Shown here in pieces: positions 13,124-22,353 of a DNA stretch of 64,000 nucleotides. Origin of the DNA: Bradyrhizobium sp. WSM471 (lineage in GTDB: Bacteria > Pseudomonadota > Alphaproteobacteria > Rhizobiales > Xanthobacteraceae). Within the stretch, counting starts at the first letter, position 1. Each line of letters opens with the position of its first letter. Both the position numbers and the translations under genes were made by a program. Location of the stretch: NCBI RefSeq assembly GCF_000244915.1, contig NZ_CM001442.1, forward strand, positions 434,001-498,000, in the 5' to 3' direction. The notes beneath the pieces were generated by a model. The model was not told the DNA's origin, made no database searches, and saw only the letters and a program-made list of their open reading frames with translations.

Positions 13124-13531
13124 ATGGCCACCTTCCACTTCGATCTCGTCTCGCCGGAAAAGCTCGCCTTCTCGGGCGAGGTCGACCAGGTCGATATCCC
13201 CGGCGTCGAGGGTGACTTCGGCGTGCTGGCGGGACATGCGCCGGTCGTGGCCGCGATCCGGCCCGGCATTCTCACCGTGACCACCGGCGGCAAGCACGAG
13301 AAGATCATCGTGCTCGGCGGTATCGCCGAAGTGTCCGACAAGGGCCTCACCGTGCTCGCCGACGTCGCGACCTCGCTGGCCGAGCTCGACCGCGCCCAGT
13401 TCGCCGCGACCGTCTCGGAGATGGAAGAGGGATTGAAGGAGCATGAGGGCGACGAGTTCGATCAAGCCATCGCCCGGCTCGACCACTTCAAGAGCATCCA
13501 GCACGAGCTCAACACCACGGCTATGCACTAA
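13124..13531 (+). CDS. atpC: ATP synthase F1 subunit epsilon
   Basis: 135 residues, typical of the epsilon subunit that couples gamma to the c-ring and can inhibit ATPase activity. The N-terminal beta-sandwich begins [33 protein letters not shown] and contains the signature [12 protein letters not shown]. It closes the F1 operon; a GC-rich hairpin follows the stop directly. Confidence 0.95.
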   Translation: MATFHFDLVSPEKLAFSGEVDQVDIPGVEGDFGVLAGHAPVVAAIRPGILTVTTGGKHEKIIVLGGIAEVSDKGLTVLADVATSLAELDRAQFAATVSEMEEGLKEHEGDEFDQAIARLDHFKSIQHELNTTAMH

Positions 13532-13555
13532 GCCCCGGTGCACCGCGCCGGGGCT
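13531..13555 (+). terminator. Possible terminator hairpin after atpC
   Basis: AGCCCCGG pairs with CCGGGGCT around nine bases, overlapping the stop codon of atpC. There is no T-run, so termination efficiency is uncertain. Confidence 0.5.
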
Positions 13556-13630
13556 CAGGCTGCAAATTCCTGAATAAATTCAGCGCTCGTCACGGAAGTG
13601 GCGGGCGCTGAAACTTTGTTGCTCCGCGCC

Positions 13631-13656
13631 GGCCTCTCCCGCAAACGGGAGAGGCC
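13631..13656. repeat. Short palindrome, family C, copy 1
   Basis: GGCCTCTCCCG pairs with CGGGAGAGGCC around CAAA. Similar elements occur at 24616-24643 and 32614-32637. It lies between the convergent atpC and rppH genes. Confidence 0.7.
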
Positions 13657-13707
13657 GAGCGAGCCCGCGGCTGGTTGTGCGGTAAGCGGTGAAAGGTCTC
13701 TGCGTTC

Positions 13708-14229
13708 TTAGTTTGCGAACGGCGCAAATTGCTGCGCCACCGCGCTGTAGACGTGGCGGCGGAACGGCACCACGACATCGGCGACACGGTCGAGCCGCTC
13801 CCAGCGCCAGGCGTCGAACTCGGCGGGCTGTCCGTTGCGCGGCGTCAGCGGATCGATCTCGTCATCCTTGCCGGTGAAGCGCAGCGCGAACCATTTTTGG
13901 CGCTGTCCGCGGAATTTCGCCAGCCGATGCGTCTGCGGTCCGTCGTAAGGTGGGAACTCGTAAGTCAGCCAGTCGGTCTCGCCGAGATAGGTTGCGCTCT
14001 TGACGCTGGTCTCTTCCCAGAGCTCGCGCAGCGCGGCATCGCGCAAATCCTCGCCCTCGTCGACGCCGCCCTGCGGCATCTGCCAGTCCAGGCCCGGCAA
14101 GATGATCTCGGGTCCGTCGCCCTTGAAGCGATGCCCGATCAGCACGCGGCCATCCGCATTGAACAGCGCGATTCCGACATTGGGACGGTAGGGTTTTTCG
14201 GTGCTCACGCGTGGATCTCTCGTCGTCAT
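13708..14229 (-). CDS. rppH: RNA pyrophosphohydrolase, Nudix family (copy 1)
   Basis: About 173 residues. The Nudix box is complete (GGVDEGEDLRDAALRELWEETSV: G, x5, E, x7, REUxEE, ending in a hydrophobic residue). The RppH-type N-terminus (YRPNVGIALFNADGRVLIGHR) and DWQMPQGG are present. RppH removes pyrophosphate from 5'-triphosphorylated mRNA and triggers decay; in alphaproteobacteria related enzymes are also annotated as dinucleoside polyphosphate hydrolases. The ATG at 14229 starts right before the conserved region. It is followed upstream by a second, similar gene. Confidence 0.9.
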   Translation of the reverse strand: MTTRDPRVSTEKPYRPNVGIALFNADGRVLIGHRFKGDGPEIILPGLDWQMPQGGVDEGEDLRDAALRELWEETSVKSATYLGETDWLTYEFPPYDGPQTHRLAKFRGQRQKWFALRFTGKDDEIDPLTPRNGQPAEFDAWRWERLDRVADVVVPFRRHVYSAVAQQFAPFAN

Positions 14230-14247
14230 TTCAGGCTGTGCATTAGA

Positions 14248-14346
14248 GCGTTTTCGAGCGAAGTGGATACCGGTTCGCGTCAAGAAAACGCGTCAAACTA
14301 AAACTAGAGCCCCGTTCCGATTCCATCGGAACGGAACTGGCTCTAG
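14248..14346. repeat. Composite inverted-repeat element between the two rppH genes
   Basis: Two hairpins in tandem: GCGTTTTC (14248) with GAAAACGC (14284), then a nested one where CTAGAGCC pairs with GGCTCTAG outside and CCGTTCCGAT with ATCGGAACGG inside (loop TCC). The left half (CGAGCGAAGTGGATACCGGT) resembles a dispersed rhizobial intergenic repeat. Confidence 0.75.
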
Positions 14347-14371
14347 CATCAACCTGGAAAGGCGACTTGAA

Positions 14372-14875
14372 CTAATCCTGCGCCAGCGCGGAAAATTCCT
14401 TCACCACGCGCTCGTAGACCGGGCGCTTGAACGGAATGATCAGCCCGGTCAGATTCTTCATCGGCTCCCAGCGCCAGCTCACGAACTCGGCCTTGTGGCC
14501 ACCGCCGGGCTTTTCGACATTGATCTCGCTGTCCTTGCCGGTGAAGCGGACCGCGAACCATTTCTGGCGCTGGCCGCGGTAGCGGCCCTTCCAGGCGCGC
14601 CCGGCGACCGTGCGCGGAATGTCGTAAGTGAGCCAGTCCGGAACCTCGCCGAGCCGCTCGACCGAGCGCACGCTGGTCTCCTCATAGAGCTCGCGCTTGG
14701 CGGCCTCCCAATTGTCCTCGCCGGGATCGACGCCGCCCTGCGGCATCTGCCAGACATGGGTGTCGTCGACATGCTCGATACCGCCGGCACGCCGGCCGAT
14801 GAACACCAGTCCGTCCTTGTTGAGCAACATCACGCCGACGCAGGTCCGGTAGGGCAGATCTTCGTAACGCGCCAT
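14372..14875 (-). CDS. rppH: RNA pyrophosphohydrolase, Nudix family (copy 2)
   Basis: About 167 residues, with Nudix box [23 protein letters not shown]. It starts [21 protein letters not shown], contains VWQMPQGG and [18 protein letters not shown], and is clearly paralogous to the neighbouring gene. Its N-terminus ([16 protein letters not shown]) looks closer to the canonical alphaproteobacterial RppH/IalA. Which paralogue is the true mRNA pyrophosphohydrolase cannot be told from sequence. The ATG at 14875 is preferred over an upstream start at 14941 because homology begins there. Confidence 0.9.
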   Translation of the reverse strand: MARYEDLPYRTCVGVMLLNKDGLVFIGRRAGGIEHVDDTHVWQMPQGGVDPGEDNWEAAKRELYEETSVRSVERLGEVPDWLTYDIPRTVAGRAWKGRYRGQRQKWFAVRFTGKDSEINVEKPGGGHKAEFVSWRWEPMKNLTGLIIPFKRPVYERVVKEFSALAQD

Positions 14876-14950
14876 TCCGCCAGACCTCTCGCATGCTGTC
14901 GGTAAGGCTGAAGCAGGCCCGGCGGGCCTGTGCCGTACCAATCCGTTGAT

Positions 14951-16183
14951 TTAGCTGGATTTTGATTTCAGCATCGCGGTTGTCAATGGCACCAAAAGGA
15001 TACCTCGGTCGCCCAATGTCTTGGTCCAGGCGCCGATGCGCTCGATCGAGACCGGGAGGGCGGAGGCGGTGCCCACGGCCACGCCGCGTTCGCGCGCCGC
15101 CGCTTCGAGCTTGGTCAGGGCGCGGTCGATCTCGGCCGGGGTCGGCACCGCGTCGATCGCGATATCGCCCTTGCCGAACGGCATCGCCAGGCTGCCGGCG
15201 GCCTGGGGTGCGATGCTGCGGGGCGATGAGCCGTCGTCGAAGAAGCCGAGGCCGCGCTTGGCCGCCTCGCGGATGATCGGCTGCATCGCCGGCTCCGTTG
15301 CGATGAAGCGGGCGCCCATGAAATTGGTGAGGCCGGCATAGCCCTGCATCCGGCTCAGATGCCAGTACAGGCGGTCCATGTTCTGGTCGGCACTCAGCGA
15401 GGTCAGCAGCGTCTGCGGTCCCGGATCGTTGTCGGGGAAGTCATAGGGCTCCATCGGGATCTGGAGGAAGATCTCGTGGCGCTGGGCGCGGGCGCGCTCG
15501 GCGAGTTTTCCTGGATCGGACCCATAGGGCGTGAAGGCCAGCGTCACCGCCGGCGGTAGCCGCATGATGGCATCGGTGGTCTTGGCGGCGCCGACGCCGA
15601 GGCCGCCGATCAGGATCGCGACCACCGGCATCTTGGCGGCCTTGGCGCGGTCGGCATCCGCCGCATAGACGTTGAACGGCTTCAGATCCCCGGACATCGC
15701 GGGGATCATGCCATAGCGCGATTTCTCGAGGAGTTTTGAGTCGATCCCGGCCATCACGGGCGGCGGTGCGGAAGCCGACGCCGCCTCGCTCTTGCCGGCG
15801 GCATCGCCGCCGATCACCACGTCGTGGCGGGTGCCGGTGGACCCGTCGATCATGGTGACGGTCTTCTGCTCGCCCGCCTGCTTCGGCGCCTCCCTGGTCT
15901 CTTGCTTGCTTTCCTGTTTGCTGTCCTGGCCGTGGCCGGAAGCGGCCGGCTTGTCGACGCCGGCCTTGTCTGCGGCACTGGGCTCGCGGATCGCGAGCCG
16001 CGTCATCGGCTCGCCGCCGAGCGGATCCTTGTTGAAGATGGCGAAGCCGGCAAATGTGACCAGGAACAGGCCAAGCAGGACCGCGAGCAGCTGCATGACG
16101 GTGAACGGCAGCCGCAGCCGGCGCTTCCGGCGCGGCTTGTCCCGTCCGAGCGGGGCGCTCAGATCATCGGCCGTTTCAGTCAT
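14951..16183 (-). CDS. Divergent polysaccharide deacetylase family protein
   Basis: 410 residues. A basic cytoplasmic N-terminus (RDKPRRKRRLRLPF) leads into one transmembrane helix (VMQLLAVLLGLFLVTFAGFAIF), then a low-complexity Lys/Gln/Glu linker (QDSKQESKQETREAPKQ) and a periplasmic domain with VVAILIGGLGVGAAKTTDAI, FTPYGSDPGKLAERARAQRHE and LQIPMEPYDFPDNDPGPQTL, the hallmarks of the YibQ/DUF610 family. These are NodB-like folds usually found beside EnvC and CtpA, exactly as here, and are thought to act in envelope processing; the activity is unproven. Confidence 0.88.
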   Translation of the reverse strand: MTETADDLSAPLGRDKPRRKRRLRLPFTVMQLLAVLLGLFLVTFAGFAIFNKDPLGGEPMTRLAIREPSAADKAGVDKPAASGHGQDSKQESKQETREAPKQAGEQKTVTMIDGSTGTRHDVVIGGDAAGKSEAASASAPPPVMAGIDSKLLEKSRYGMIPAMSGDLKPFNVYAADADRAKAAKMPVVAILIGGLGVGAAKTTDAIMRLPPAVTLAFTPYGSDPGKLAERARAQRHEIFLQIPMEPYDFPDNDPGPQTLLTSLSADQNMDRLYWHLSRMQGYAGLTNFMGARFIATEPAMQPIIREAAKRGLGFFDDGSSPRSIAPQAAGSLAMPFGKGDIAIDAVPTPAEIDRALTKLEAAARERGVAVGTASALPVSIERIGAWTKTLGDRGILLVPLTTAMLKSKSS

Positions 16184-16272
16184 GCGCGATCCCGAATCAC
16201 TCGAGATGACGATACCACGCCGAGGTCAAGCGGCGGCAGGCCGGGATAGGCCGGGGATAGCAGGAGTTCCAA

Positions 16273-16303
16273 GCAAAAAGGGCGGCTCCGGGAGCCGCCC
16301 TTT
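16273..16303 (-). terminator. Terminator downstream of ctpA
   Basis: A near-perfect 13-bp stem (AAAGGGCGGCTCC with GGAGCCGCCCTTT) followed on the minus strand by a run of five T. It ends the envC-ctpA transcript before the deacetylase gene, which therefore probably has its own promoter or depends on read-through. Confidence 0.8.
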
Positions 16304-16326
16304 CGTCAGATCGCGATGCGCCGACT

Positions 16327-17682
16327 TTAGTTTGCCGCTTTGGGCTTGTCGGTCGTGGCCTTGTCGCCGCCCGGGGTGGGCGCCGCCGAGGCGCTGTTCT
16401 TGATGCCGTGGAGCAAATCGTCGGCGAGCTTGAGCGCCTTGTCGTCCTTGGCATCCGGCGGAACGTAGGACTGCGAGCCGGTCTTCTCGTCGCCGTCGTT
16501 CTTGAGATGGCCGCGCAGCGAAGCTTCGCCCTTGGTGTCGGTGCGCGACTTCAGCTCGTCCGGCACGTCCTGCAGCACCTCGATGTCGGGCACGATGCCC
16601 TTGGCCTGGATAGACTTGCCCGACGGCGTGTAATAGCGCGCCGTGGTCAGACGCAGCGCGCCGTTGCCGGAGCCGAGCGGAATGATGGTCTGCACCGAGC
16701 CCTTGCCGAACGAGCGTGTGCCGACGATGGTCGCGCGCTTGTGGTCCTGCAGCGCACCGGCGACGATCTCCGATGCCGAAGCCGAGCCGCCGTTGACGAG
16801 CACGATGACCGGCTTGCCCTTGGTGAGGTCGCCCGAATGCGCGGTACGGCGCTGGGTCTCCTCGGCATTGCGGCCGCGGGTCGAGACGATCTCGCCCTTC
16901 TCCAGGAACGAGTCGGAGACGGTGACCGCTTCCTCGAGCAGCCCGCCCGGGTTGTTGCGGAGGTCGATGACGTAGCCCTTCAGCTTGTCGCCGATCTGAT
17001 TCGAGAGGTTGGCGACCTCGCGCTTCAGACCTTCGGTGGTCTGCTCGTTGAAGGTGGTGATGCGGATATAGGCGATGTCGTCGGCCTCGATGCGGGCGCG
17101 TACCGAACGGACGCGGATGTTGTCGCGCACCAGCGTGACGTCGATCGGATTATCCTGGCCCTTGCGGATGATCTTGAGCTTGATCTTGGTGTTGACCGGC
17201 CCGCGCATCTTCTCGACCGCCTGGTTCAGGGTCAGGCCCTGCACCGCCTCGTCGTCGAGATTGGTGATGATGTCGTTGGCCATGACGCCGGCGCGCGAGG
17301 CCGGGGTGTCGTCGATCGGCGAGACCACCTTGATCAGGCCGTCTTCCATCGTGACTTCGATACCGAGGCCGCCGAACTCACCGCGGGTCTGCACCTGCAT
17401 GTCGCGGAAGCTCTTCGCGTCCATGTAGCTCGAATGCGGATCGAGACCGGTGAGCATGCCGCTGATCGCGGATTCGATCAGCTTGGTGTCGTCGGGCTTC
17501 TCGACATAGTCCGAGCGCACGCGCTCGAAGACGTCGCCGAACAAATTGAGTTGGCGATAGGTGTCCGCGGTGGCGGCTCGCGCGCTGGAGCCCATGAAGA
17601 TCGCGCGCGGTTGCGTCACGAACAGCGTCAGCGCCGCACCGGTGGCCGCGCTGAGGAGGATAACTGAAGTCTTGCGCATCAT
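16327..17682 (-). CDS. ctpA: S41 family carboxy-terminal processing peptidase
   Basis: 451 residues. After a signal anchor (VILLSAATGAALTLFVTQ) come an N-terminal helical region, a PDZ domain (FGGLGIEVTMEDGLIKVVSPIDDTPASRAGV, in part) and the peptidase core with the catalytic Ser in GGSASASEIVAGALQD and the Lys in GTRSFGKGSVQTI. CtpA cleaves periplasmic proteins near their C-termini. The Lys/Asp-rich C-terminal tail looks disordered. Its start overlaps the stop of the EnvC-like gene by four bases, implying translational coupling. EnvC-type proteins and CTPs jointly control peptidoglycan hydrolases in other bacteria. Confidence 0.93.
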   Translation of the reverse strand: MMRKTSVILLSAATGAALTLFVTQPRAIFMGSSARAATADTYRQLNLFGDVFERVRSDYVEKPDDTKLIESAISGMLTGLDPHSSYMDAKSFRDMQVQTRGEFGGLGIEVTMEDGLIKVVSPIDDTPASRAGVMANDIITNLDDEAVQGLTLNQAVEKMRGPVNTKIKLKIIRKGQDNPIDVTLVRDNIRVRSVRARIEADDIAYIRITTFNEQTTEGLKREVANLSNQIGDKLKGYVIDLRNNPGGLLEEAVTVSDSFLEKGEIVSTRGRNAEETQRRTAHSGDLTKGKPVIVLVNGGSASASEIVAGALQDHKRATIVGTRSFGKGSVQTIIPLGSGNGALRLTTARYYTPSGKSIQAKGIVPDIEVLQDVPDELKSRTDTKGEASLRGHLKNDGDEKTGSQSYVPPDAKDDKALKLADDLLHGIKNSASAAPTPGGDKATTDKPKAAN

Positions 17683-19052
17683 CCGCGAACCTTCTCGCCT
17701 TCATTTGCGGCCCACCATGGGCCTGGATCGATTGGAGTGCCGTCTTTGCGGAACTCGACATAGAGCACAGGTTGACTCGCGTTCGTGGCGAGAATGGAGG
17801 CGACTTGAGAAGTCGACCCCATGGTCGCGACAGGCTCCCCCGTGAGCACAAACTGACCGATGTTGACCGAAATGCGCTCCATCCCGGCGATCAGCACATG
17901 ATACCCGCCCCCGGCATTGAGGATCAAGAGTTGTCCATAGCTGCGGAAGGGGCCGGCATAGACAACCCATCCATCACACGGCGTCGTGACCTGGGAGCCG
18001 GGCCTGGTCGCCAGCGAAATGCCCTTCTGGACCCCGCCGAGCCCGTCGGAACCGCCGAATTCCCTGATCTTGTTACCGTTAACCGGAAGAGGCAGCAGGC
18101 CCTTGGCCGCGGCGAAGGCCATCGCAGGGGTGGTTCGGGAACGATCCTTGAAAGCGCCGGGGCCGGTCTTGGCGCTGGCGGTCGCGTTTGCAGCCGCTTT
18201 GGCCTCGGCCTGCCTGGCGGCCTCAGCCGCCTTCTCGGCCGCCTTGGCGGCGCTTTGCAGATCCTGCTCCATCTTGGCGATCAGCCCCTGGAGATCGCCG
18301 ACCTGTCGTGAGAGCGCGACGGCGCGCGCATTCTCGGCGTCGAGATCCTTTTCACGCGACGCCTGCTGGCGCTGCCGCTCGTCGACCAGAGCCGCGAGCC
18401 GGGTCTGGTCGTTGCGCACCTTGTCGCGGTCGGAGGCGAGCTGGTCGCGCTCGGTCGCCATGGTCTTGCGCAAGGCCACGAGCTCGCCGAGCTCGCCCGC
18501 GATCTTCTCGGCGCGGCCGCGCAATTCCGGCACCACGGCACCGAGCAGCATCGCCGTGCGCAGCGATTGCAGCGCATCCTCGGGCCGTACCAGAAGTGCC
18601 GGCGGCGTCCGCCTTCCGGCGCGCTGCAAGGCCGCCAGCACCTCGACGATGTCGGCGCGGCGTAAGTCGAGCGAGCTGCGCATCGCCTGCTCTCGGCCGT
18701 TCAGCGATCGCAACCGCGCTTCGGCCTCGTCGATCTTGATCTCGACGGTGCGCACATTGGCGGCGGTGTCGATCAACTGCTGATTGAGCTGGGTGCGGTC
18801 CTGGCCGAGCGAGGTGATCTCGGCCTTGAGCTTGGCCTGCGCTTCCTCCGCGCTCTTCTTGCTGGCGCGCGCGGCTTCGAGCTCCTGCTCGCGCTGCTTG
18901 ATCGCATCGGGCGCAACGGCCGCAGTCTGCGGTGCAGGCGTCTGAGCTTGCGCGAGGCTTGCGCCCAAGATACTTGCGCCCAAGATACTTGCGCCGGCAA
19001 CGCCGGCGATCAGCAGCAGGTTGAGGACAGGCGCTCGCATCGCTTTATGCAA
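17679..19052 (-). CDS. EnvC-like murein hydrolase activator (degenerate LytM domain)
   Basis: 457 residues with a signal peptide, a long coiled coil (about residues 45-280, rich in KSAEEAQAKLKAEI-type repeats) and a C-terminal M23/LytM domain. The zinc ligands look lost: the usual HxGxD region reads VQKGISLATRPG and the usual HxH region reads GGGYHVLIAG. That is the state of E. coli EnvC, which activates amidases instead of cutting peptidoglycan. An N-terminal ILGAS repeat lies within the signal sequence. It is the first gene of the pair with ctpA. Confidence 0.87.
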   Translation of the reverse strand: MHKAMRAPVLNLLLIAGVAGASILGASILGASLAQAQTPAPQTAAVAPDAIKQREQELEAARASKKSAEEAQAKLKAEITSLGQDRTQLNQQLIDTAANVRTVEIKIDEAEARLRSLNGREQAMRSSLDLRRADIVEVLAALQRAGRRTPPALLVRPEDALQSLRTAMLLGAVVPELRGRAEKIAGELGELVALRKTMATERDQLASDRDKVRNDQTRLAALVDERQRQQASREKDLDAENARAVALSRQVGDLQGLIAKMEQDLQSAAKAAEKAAEAARQAEAKAAANATASAKTGPGAFKDRSRTTPAMAFAAAKGLLPLPVNGNKIREFGGSDGLGGVQKGISLATRPGSQVTTPCDGWVVYAGPFRSYGQLLILNAGGGYHVLIAGMERISVNIGQFVLTGEPVATMGSTSQVASILATNASQPVLYVEFRKDGTPIDPGPWWAANEGEKVRG

Positions 19053-19073
19053 AGGTGCTCGTTGTGGCGCGGG

Positions 19074-19556
19074 TCACGCGCGGTGATAGGGGTGGCCGGC
19101 CAGAATGGTGGCGGCCCGATAAAGCTGTTCCAGAAGCATGACGCGGACCATTTGGTGCGGCCAGGTCGCAGAGCCGAACGCGATCACGAGCTTGGCCTTA
19201 CGGCGCAATTCGGGCGAAAGTCCGTCCGCCCCTCCGATCATGAAGATAGTATGACCGGCACCCTCGTCGCGCCAGCGCCCGAGATGCCGTGCGAATACGG
19301 TCGAATCCAGATTCTGGCCGCGCTGGTCCAGCGCCACCAGCACCGATTTTTCGGGAATATGGGCGGAGATCGCCGCGGCCTCCTCGGCCATCCGCGTCGC
19401 CGTATCGCGCGCGCGGCTTTCGGGCAATTCGTGGATGGCGAGCTCGCGGAATCCGAGCTTCCGGCCGGCCTCGTCGAACCGCTCGAAATAGCGGTCGGCA
19501 AGCTCCCGTTCGGGGCCCTGCTTCAGCCGGCCCACCGCAATGACGGCTATGCGCAT
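19074..19556 (-). CDS. rlmH: 23S rRNA pseudouridine(1915) N3-methyltransferase RlmH
   Basis: 160 residues, the family length. It is a SPOUT methyltransferase that methylates pseudouridine 1915 in helix 69 of 23S rRNA. The family core ALDQRGQNLDSTVFARHLG, the SAM-binding IFMIGGADGLSPEL and the C-terminal ATWPHQMVRVMLLEQLYRA are intact. It is placed next to rsfS, as in most proteobacteria. Confidence 0.95.
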   Translation of the reverse strand: MRIAVIAVGRLKQGPERELADRYFERFDEAGRKLGFRELAIHELPESRARDTATRMAEEAAAISAHIPEKSVLVALDQRGQNLDSTVFARHLGRWRDEGAGHTIFMIGGADGLSPELRRKAKLVIAFGSATWPHQMVRVMLLEQLYRAATILAGHPYHRA

Positions 19557-19651
19557 GATATGATCAGGGTCGCGTTTTCTGGACCGCGCGCGATATGCGC
19601 GCGCACGACGCTAGCATGCGCGTCAACCGATTCGAAATCGGCAGCAGCCTC

Positions 19652-20104
19652 TCAGATCGCCTTCGCCGCCCCTGGGCCCTGCGTGTACAATCTCTCGAGA
19701 CTGTAGAATTCGCGGACCTCGGGTCTGAACACGTGCACGATCACATCGCCGGAATCGATCAGCACCCAGTCGCAATTGGGCAAGCCCTCGACGTGGATGT
19801 TCTTGATGCCGTTTTCCTTGAGGCCTTTGGCGACGTTCTCCGCGATCGCACCGACGTGCCGGTTGGCCCGGCCAGTGGTGACGATCATGTAGTCGGAGTA
19901 GGCCGATTTGCCGCGAAGGTCGATGGTAACCGTCTCTTCCGCCTTCATGTCGTCGAGGCGGGAGAGGATCAGGCTCAGCGTCTTGTCGGCGTCGGGTTGC
20001 GCCTTCAAGGCCGCAGCTTTGGTCGATGTTTTACGCGTCGGCTTGGCAACCTTGGGTAAAACAGACTTCGGTGAAGCCGTCTTGGGTGAAGCTGTCTTGG
20101 ACAA
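19652..20104 (-). CDS. rsfS: Ribosome silencing factor RsfS
   Basis: 150 residues. The RsfS/Iojap domain spans about 40-145 (LDDMKAEETVTIDLRGKSAYSDYMIVTTGRANRHVGAIAENV, in part), with the conserved CDWVLIDSGDVIVHVFRPEVREFY. It binds L14 and blocks subunit joining in poor growth conditions. The N-terminus is an imperfect TASPK/TASPK/VLPK repeat, mirrored at DNA level by repeated GTGAAGC(C/T)GTCTTGG units. Because of it the true start could lie further downstream. Confidence 0.93.
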   Translation of the reverse strand: MSKTASPKTASPKSVLPKVAKPTRKTSTKAAALKAQPDADKTLSLILSRLDDMKAEETVTIDLRGKSAYSDYMIVTTGRANRHVGAIAENVAKGLKENGIKNIHVEGLPNCDWVLIDSGDVIVHVFRPEVREFYSLERLYTQGPGAAKAI

Positions 20105-20246
20105 TACAGATGTGGTCAGGGACCATTCCTTTCACTGTATCGCGAACGCCGAATCCGGCGCCCACTGGTTACACTACATCATGTGGGGTTAAGGGTTTCA
20201 ATATGCCAGAGAGCCCGAAGGCCGCATGGCGTTCGCACAATCTGAC

Positions 20247-20891
20247 TCACTTCGTACCTTTCCAGCTTCCGTCCGGGTTCCGTAAGCCGGTCGACGAGAG
20301 ATTCAGCTTCATTCCGGTCAGGAACACCCAGGCTGGCGCGGCCCGGTCAGCAAGCAATGCGGCCTCATTCTCCGGCATCCGATAGCGCCTGAGCGCCTGG
20401 GCGGCGGGAGAGGCGAGGGCGCGAAAGCTCTGTGGCGGACGGTCGATGACCGCGATCGGCACCTGATCGGCGATGCGCCGCCAGTGCTGCCAACGATGAA
20501 ATTGAGCGAGGTTGTCGGCGCCCATGATCCAGACAAAGCGCAAGCCCGAGAGACGGCGGCGCAAGGTGTTGATCGTATCGATGGTATAGCGCGTGCGAAT
20601 GACGGATTCGAGACAGCTCACCTCGATCCTGGGATCGTCGGCCACGTCGCGCGCCGCCTGCATGCGCTCGCCGAGCTCGTGCAGCGCGCCGTTCTCCTTC
20701 AGCGGATTGCCTGGCGTCACCAGCCACCATACGCGATCGAGCTGGAGACGTTTCAGCGCGAACTGGCTGATCGCGCGATGGGCCTGGTGCGGCGGATTGA
20801 ACGAGCCGCCGAGCAGGCCGATGCGCATGCCCGAAATGTGGGTCGGTATGGCCTGCGCGAAGAAACGTGGCGCGACGAAATTGTTGCTCAA
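20247..20891 (-). CDS. nadD: Nicotinate-nucleotide adenylyltransferase
   Basis: 214 residues. It makes nicotinate adenine dinucleotide from ATP and nicotinate mononucleotide in NAD synthesis. The nucleotidyltransferase motif [18 protein letters not shown] contains the FNPxHxGH-type signature with Q in place of [25 protein letters not shown] and the C-terminal SSTGLRN are also characteristic. It lies between rsfS and proA in the conserved proB-proA-nadD-rsfS-rlmH order. Confidence 0.94.
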   Translation of the reverse strand: MSNNFVAPRFFAQAIPTHISGMRIGLLGGSFNPPHQAHRAISQFALKRLQLDRVWWLVTPGNPLKENGALHELGERMQAARDVADDPRIEVSCLESVIRTRYTIDTINTLRRRLSGLRFVWIMGADNLAQFHRWQHWRRIADQVPIAVIDRPPQSFRALASPAAQALRRYRMPENEAALLADRAAPAWVFLTGMKLNLSSTGLRNPDGSWKGTK

Positions 20892-20911
20892 TGCCCCGCG
20901 CCCTGCGTCGT

Positions 20912-22207
20912 CTACGGCCGCGTCTGCCCGGTGCCGTGAACGCGATATTTGAAGCTCGTCAGCTGCTCGGCGCCAACCGGGCCGCGGGCATGGAATCTGC
21001 CGGTGGCGATGCCGATCTCCGCGCCGAAGCCGAACTCGCCGCCGTCGGCGAACTGCGTCGAGGCGTTGTGCAGCACGATCGCGGAATCGACCTCGCTCAG
21101 GAATTTCTTCGCAGCGCTCTCATCGGCGCTCACGATCGCATCGGTATGGTGCGAGCCGTGGTTCTGGATATGCGCAATCGCGCCGTCGACGCCGTCCACC
21201 ACCTTCGCCGCGATGATCGCATCGAGATATTCAGTGTCCCAATCGTCCGCGCTCGCGGGTTTGACGCGCGCATCGGTCTTTTGCACGGCGTCGTCGCCGC
21301 GCACTTCGCAGCCGGCCTCGATCAGCATCTCGATCAGCGGCTTCAGGTTTCTACCGGCAGCTGCGCGATCGACCAGCAGCGTCTCGGCGGCGCCGCAGAC
21401 GCCGGTACGGCGCATCTTGGCATTGAGCACGATCGACTTCGCCATGGCGAGGTCGGCGCTGCCGTCGATGTAGACGTGGTTGACGCCCTCGAGATGCGCG
21501 AACACCGGCACGCGCGCTTCCTGCTCGACGCGCGCGACGAGGCTCTTGCCCCCGCGCGGCACGATCACGTCGACGGCGCCGTTCAATCCCGACAGCATCT
21601 GGCCTACCGCCGCGCGGTCGCGCGTCGGCACCAGCGTGATTGCGGCCTCGGGGAGGCCCGCTTCGCGCAGGCCCTGCACCAGGCAGTCATGGATCGCGCG
21701 GCAGGAGCGGAAACTATCGGAGCCGCCGCGCAGGATCACGGCATTGCCCGACTTCAGGCACAGCACGCCGGCATCCGCCGCAACGTTCGGGCGGCTCTCG
21801 AAGATCACGCCGACGACGCCGAGCGGCACGCGCACGCGCTCGATGGTCATGCCGTTCGGCCGTTGCCAGCTCTCGGTGACGATGCCGACTGGATCGGCAA
21901 TGCCGCGCACGATACCGATGCCCTCGGCCATGCCCTCGACCCGCGCCGGCGTCAGCGTCAGGCGGTCGATGAAGGACGAGGTGGCGTTGCCGGAGGCGCG
22001 GGCCTCGGTGACGTCCTCGGCATTGGCGGCGAGGATCGCGGCTGCATTGTTGCGGATCGCCCGCTCCATGGCCTCGAGCGCCCGGTTCTTTTGCTCCGGC
22101 GGCGCCAGCGCCAGCACGCGCGCGGCAGCGCGGGCACGGGTACCGAGATCGGTCATCAGCGCCTGAAGATCGGCATTGCCGTCGACGGCTTTGAGGGGGG
22201 CGGCCAT
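20912..22207 (-). CDS. proA: Glutamate-5-semialdehyde dehydrogenase (gamma-glutamyl phosphate reductase)
   Basis: 431 residues. It performs the NADPH-dependent second step of proline synthesis. The ALDH-like family signature is [20 protein letters not shown]...[10 protein letters not shown], and the catalytic Cys lies in [16 protein letters not shown]. It is encoded 20 bases upstream of nadD and downstream of proB on the same strand, so enzymes for steps 1 and 2 of the pathway are linked. Confidence 0.95.
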   Translation of the reverse strand: MAAPLKAVDGNADLQALMTDLGTRARAAARVLALAPPEQKNRALEAMERAIRNNAAAILAANAEDVTEARASGNATSSFIDRLTLTPARVEGMAEGIGIVRGIADPVGIVTESWQRPNGMTIERVRVPLGVVGVIFESRPNVAADAGVLCLKSGNAVILRGGSDSFRSCRAIHDCLVQGLREAGLPEAAITLVPTRDRAAVGQMLSGLNGAVDVIVPRGGKSLVARVEQEARVPVFAHLEGVNHVYIDGSADLAMAKSIVLNAKMRRTGVCGAAETLLVDRAAAGRNLKPLIEMLIEAGCEVRGDDAVQKTDARVKPASADDWDTEYLDAIIAAKVVDGVDGAIAHIQNHGSHHTDAIVSADESAAKKFLSEVDSAIVLHNASTQFADGGEFGFGAEIGIATGRFHARGPVGAEQLTSFKYRVHGTGQTRP

Positions 22208-22353
22208 GGGGAGTTCAACCTTCTGCTAAGGCAGTGTCCTAGCACGGAAATCCCGCTTTTGCGAAGGGCCGGTAGGGTATGGCAGGTCTCCCCGGCCGCA
22301 CCGGGCTAGGTCTTTGGCTTACCAACATCCTCGGAAAAGGACCGCTGCTGCCC

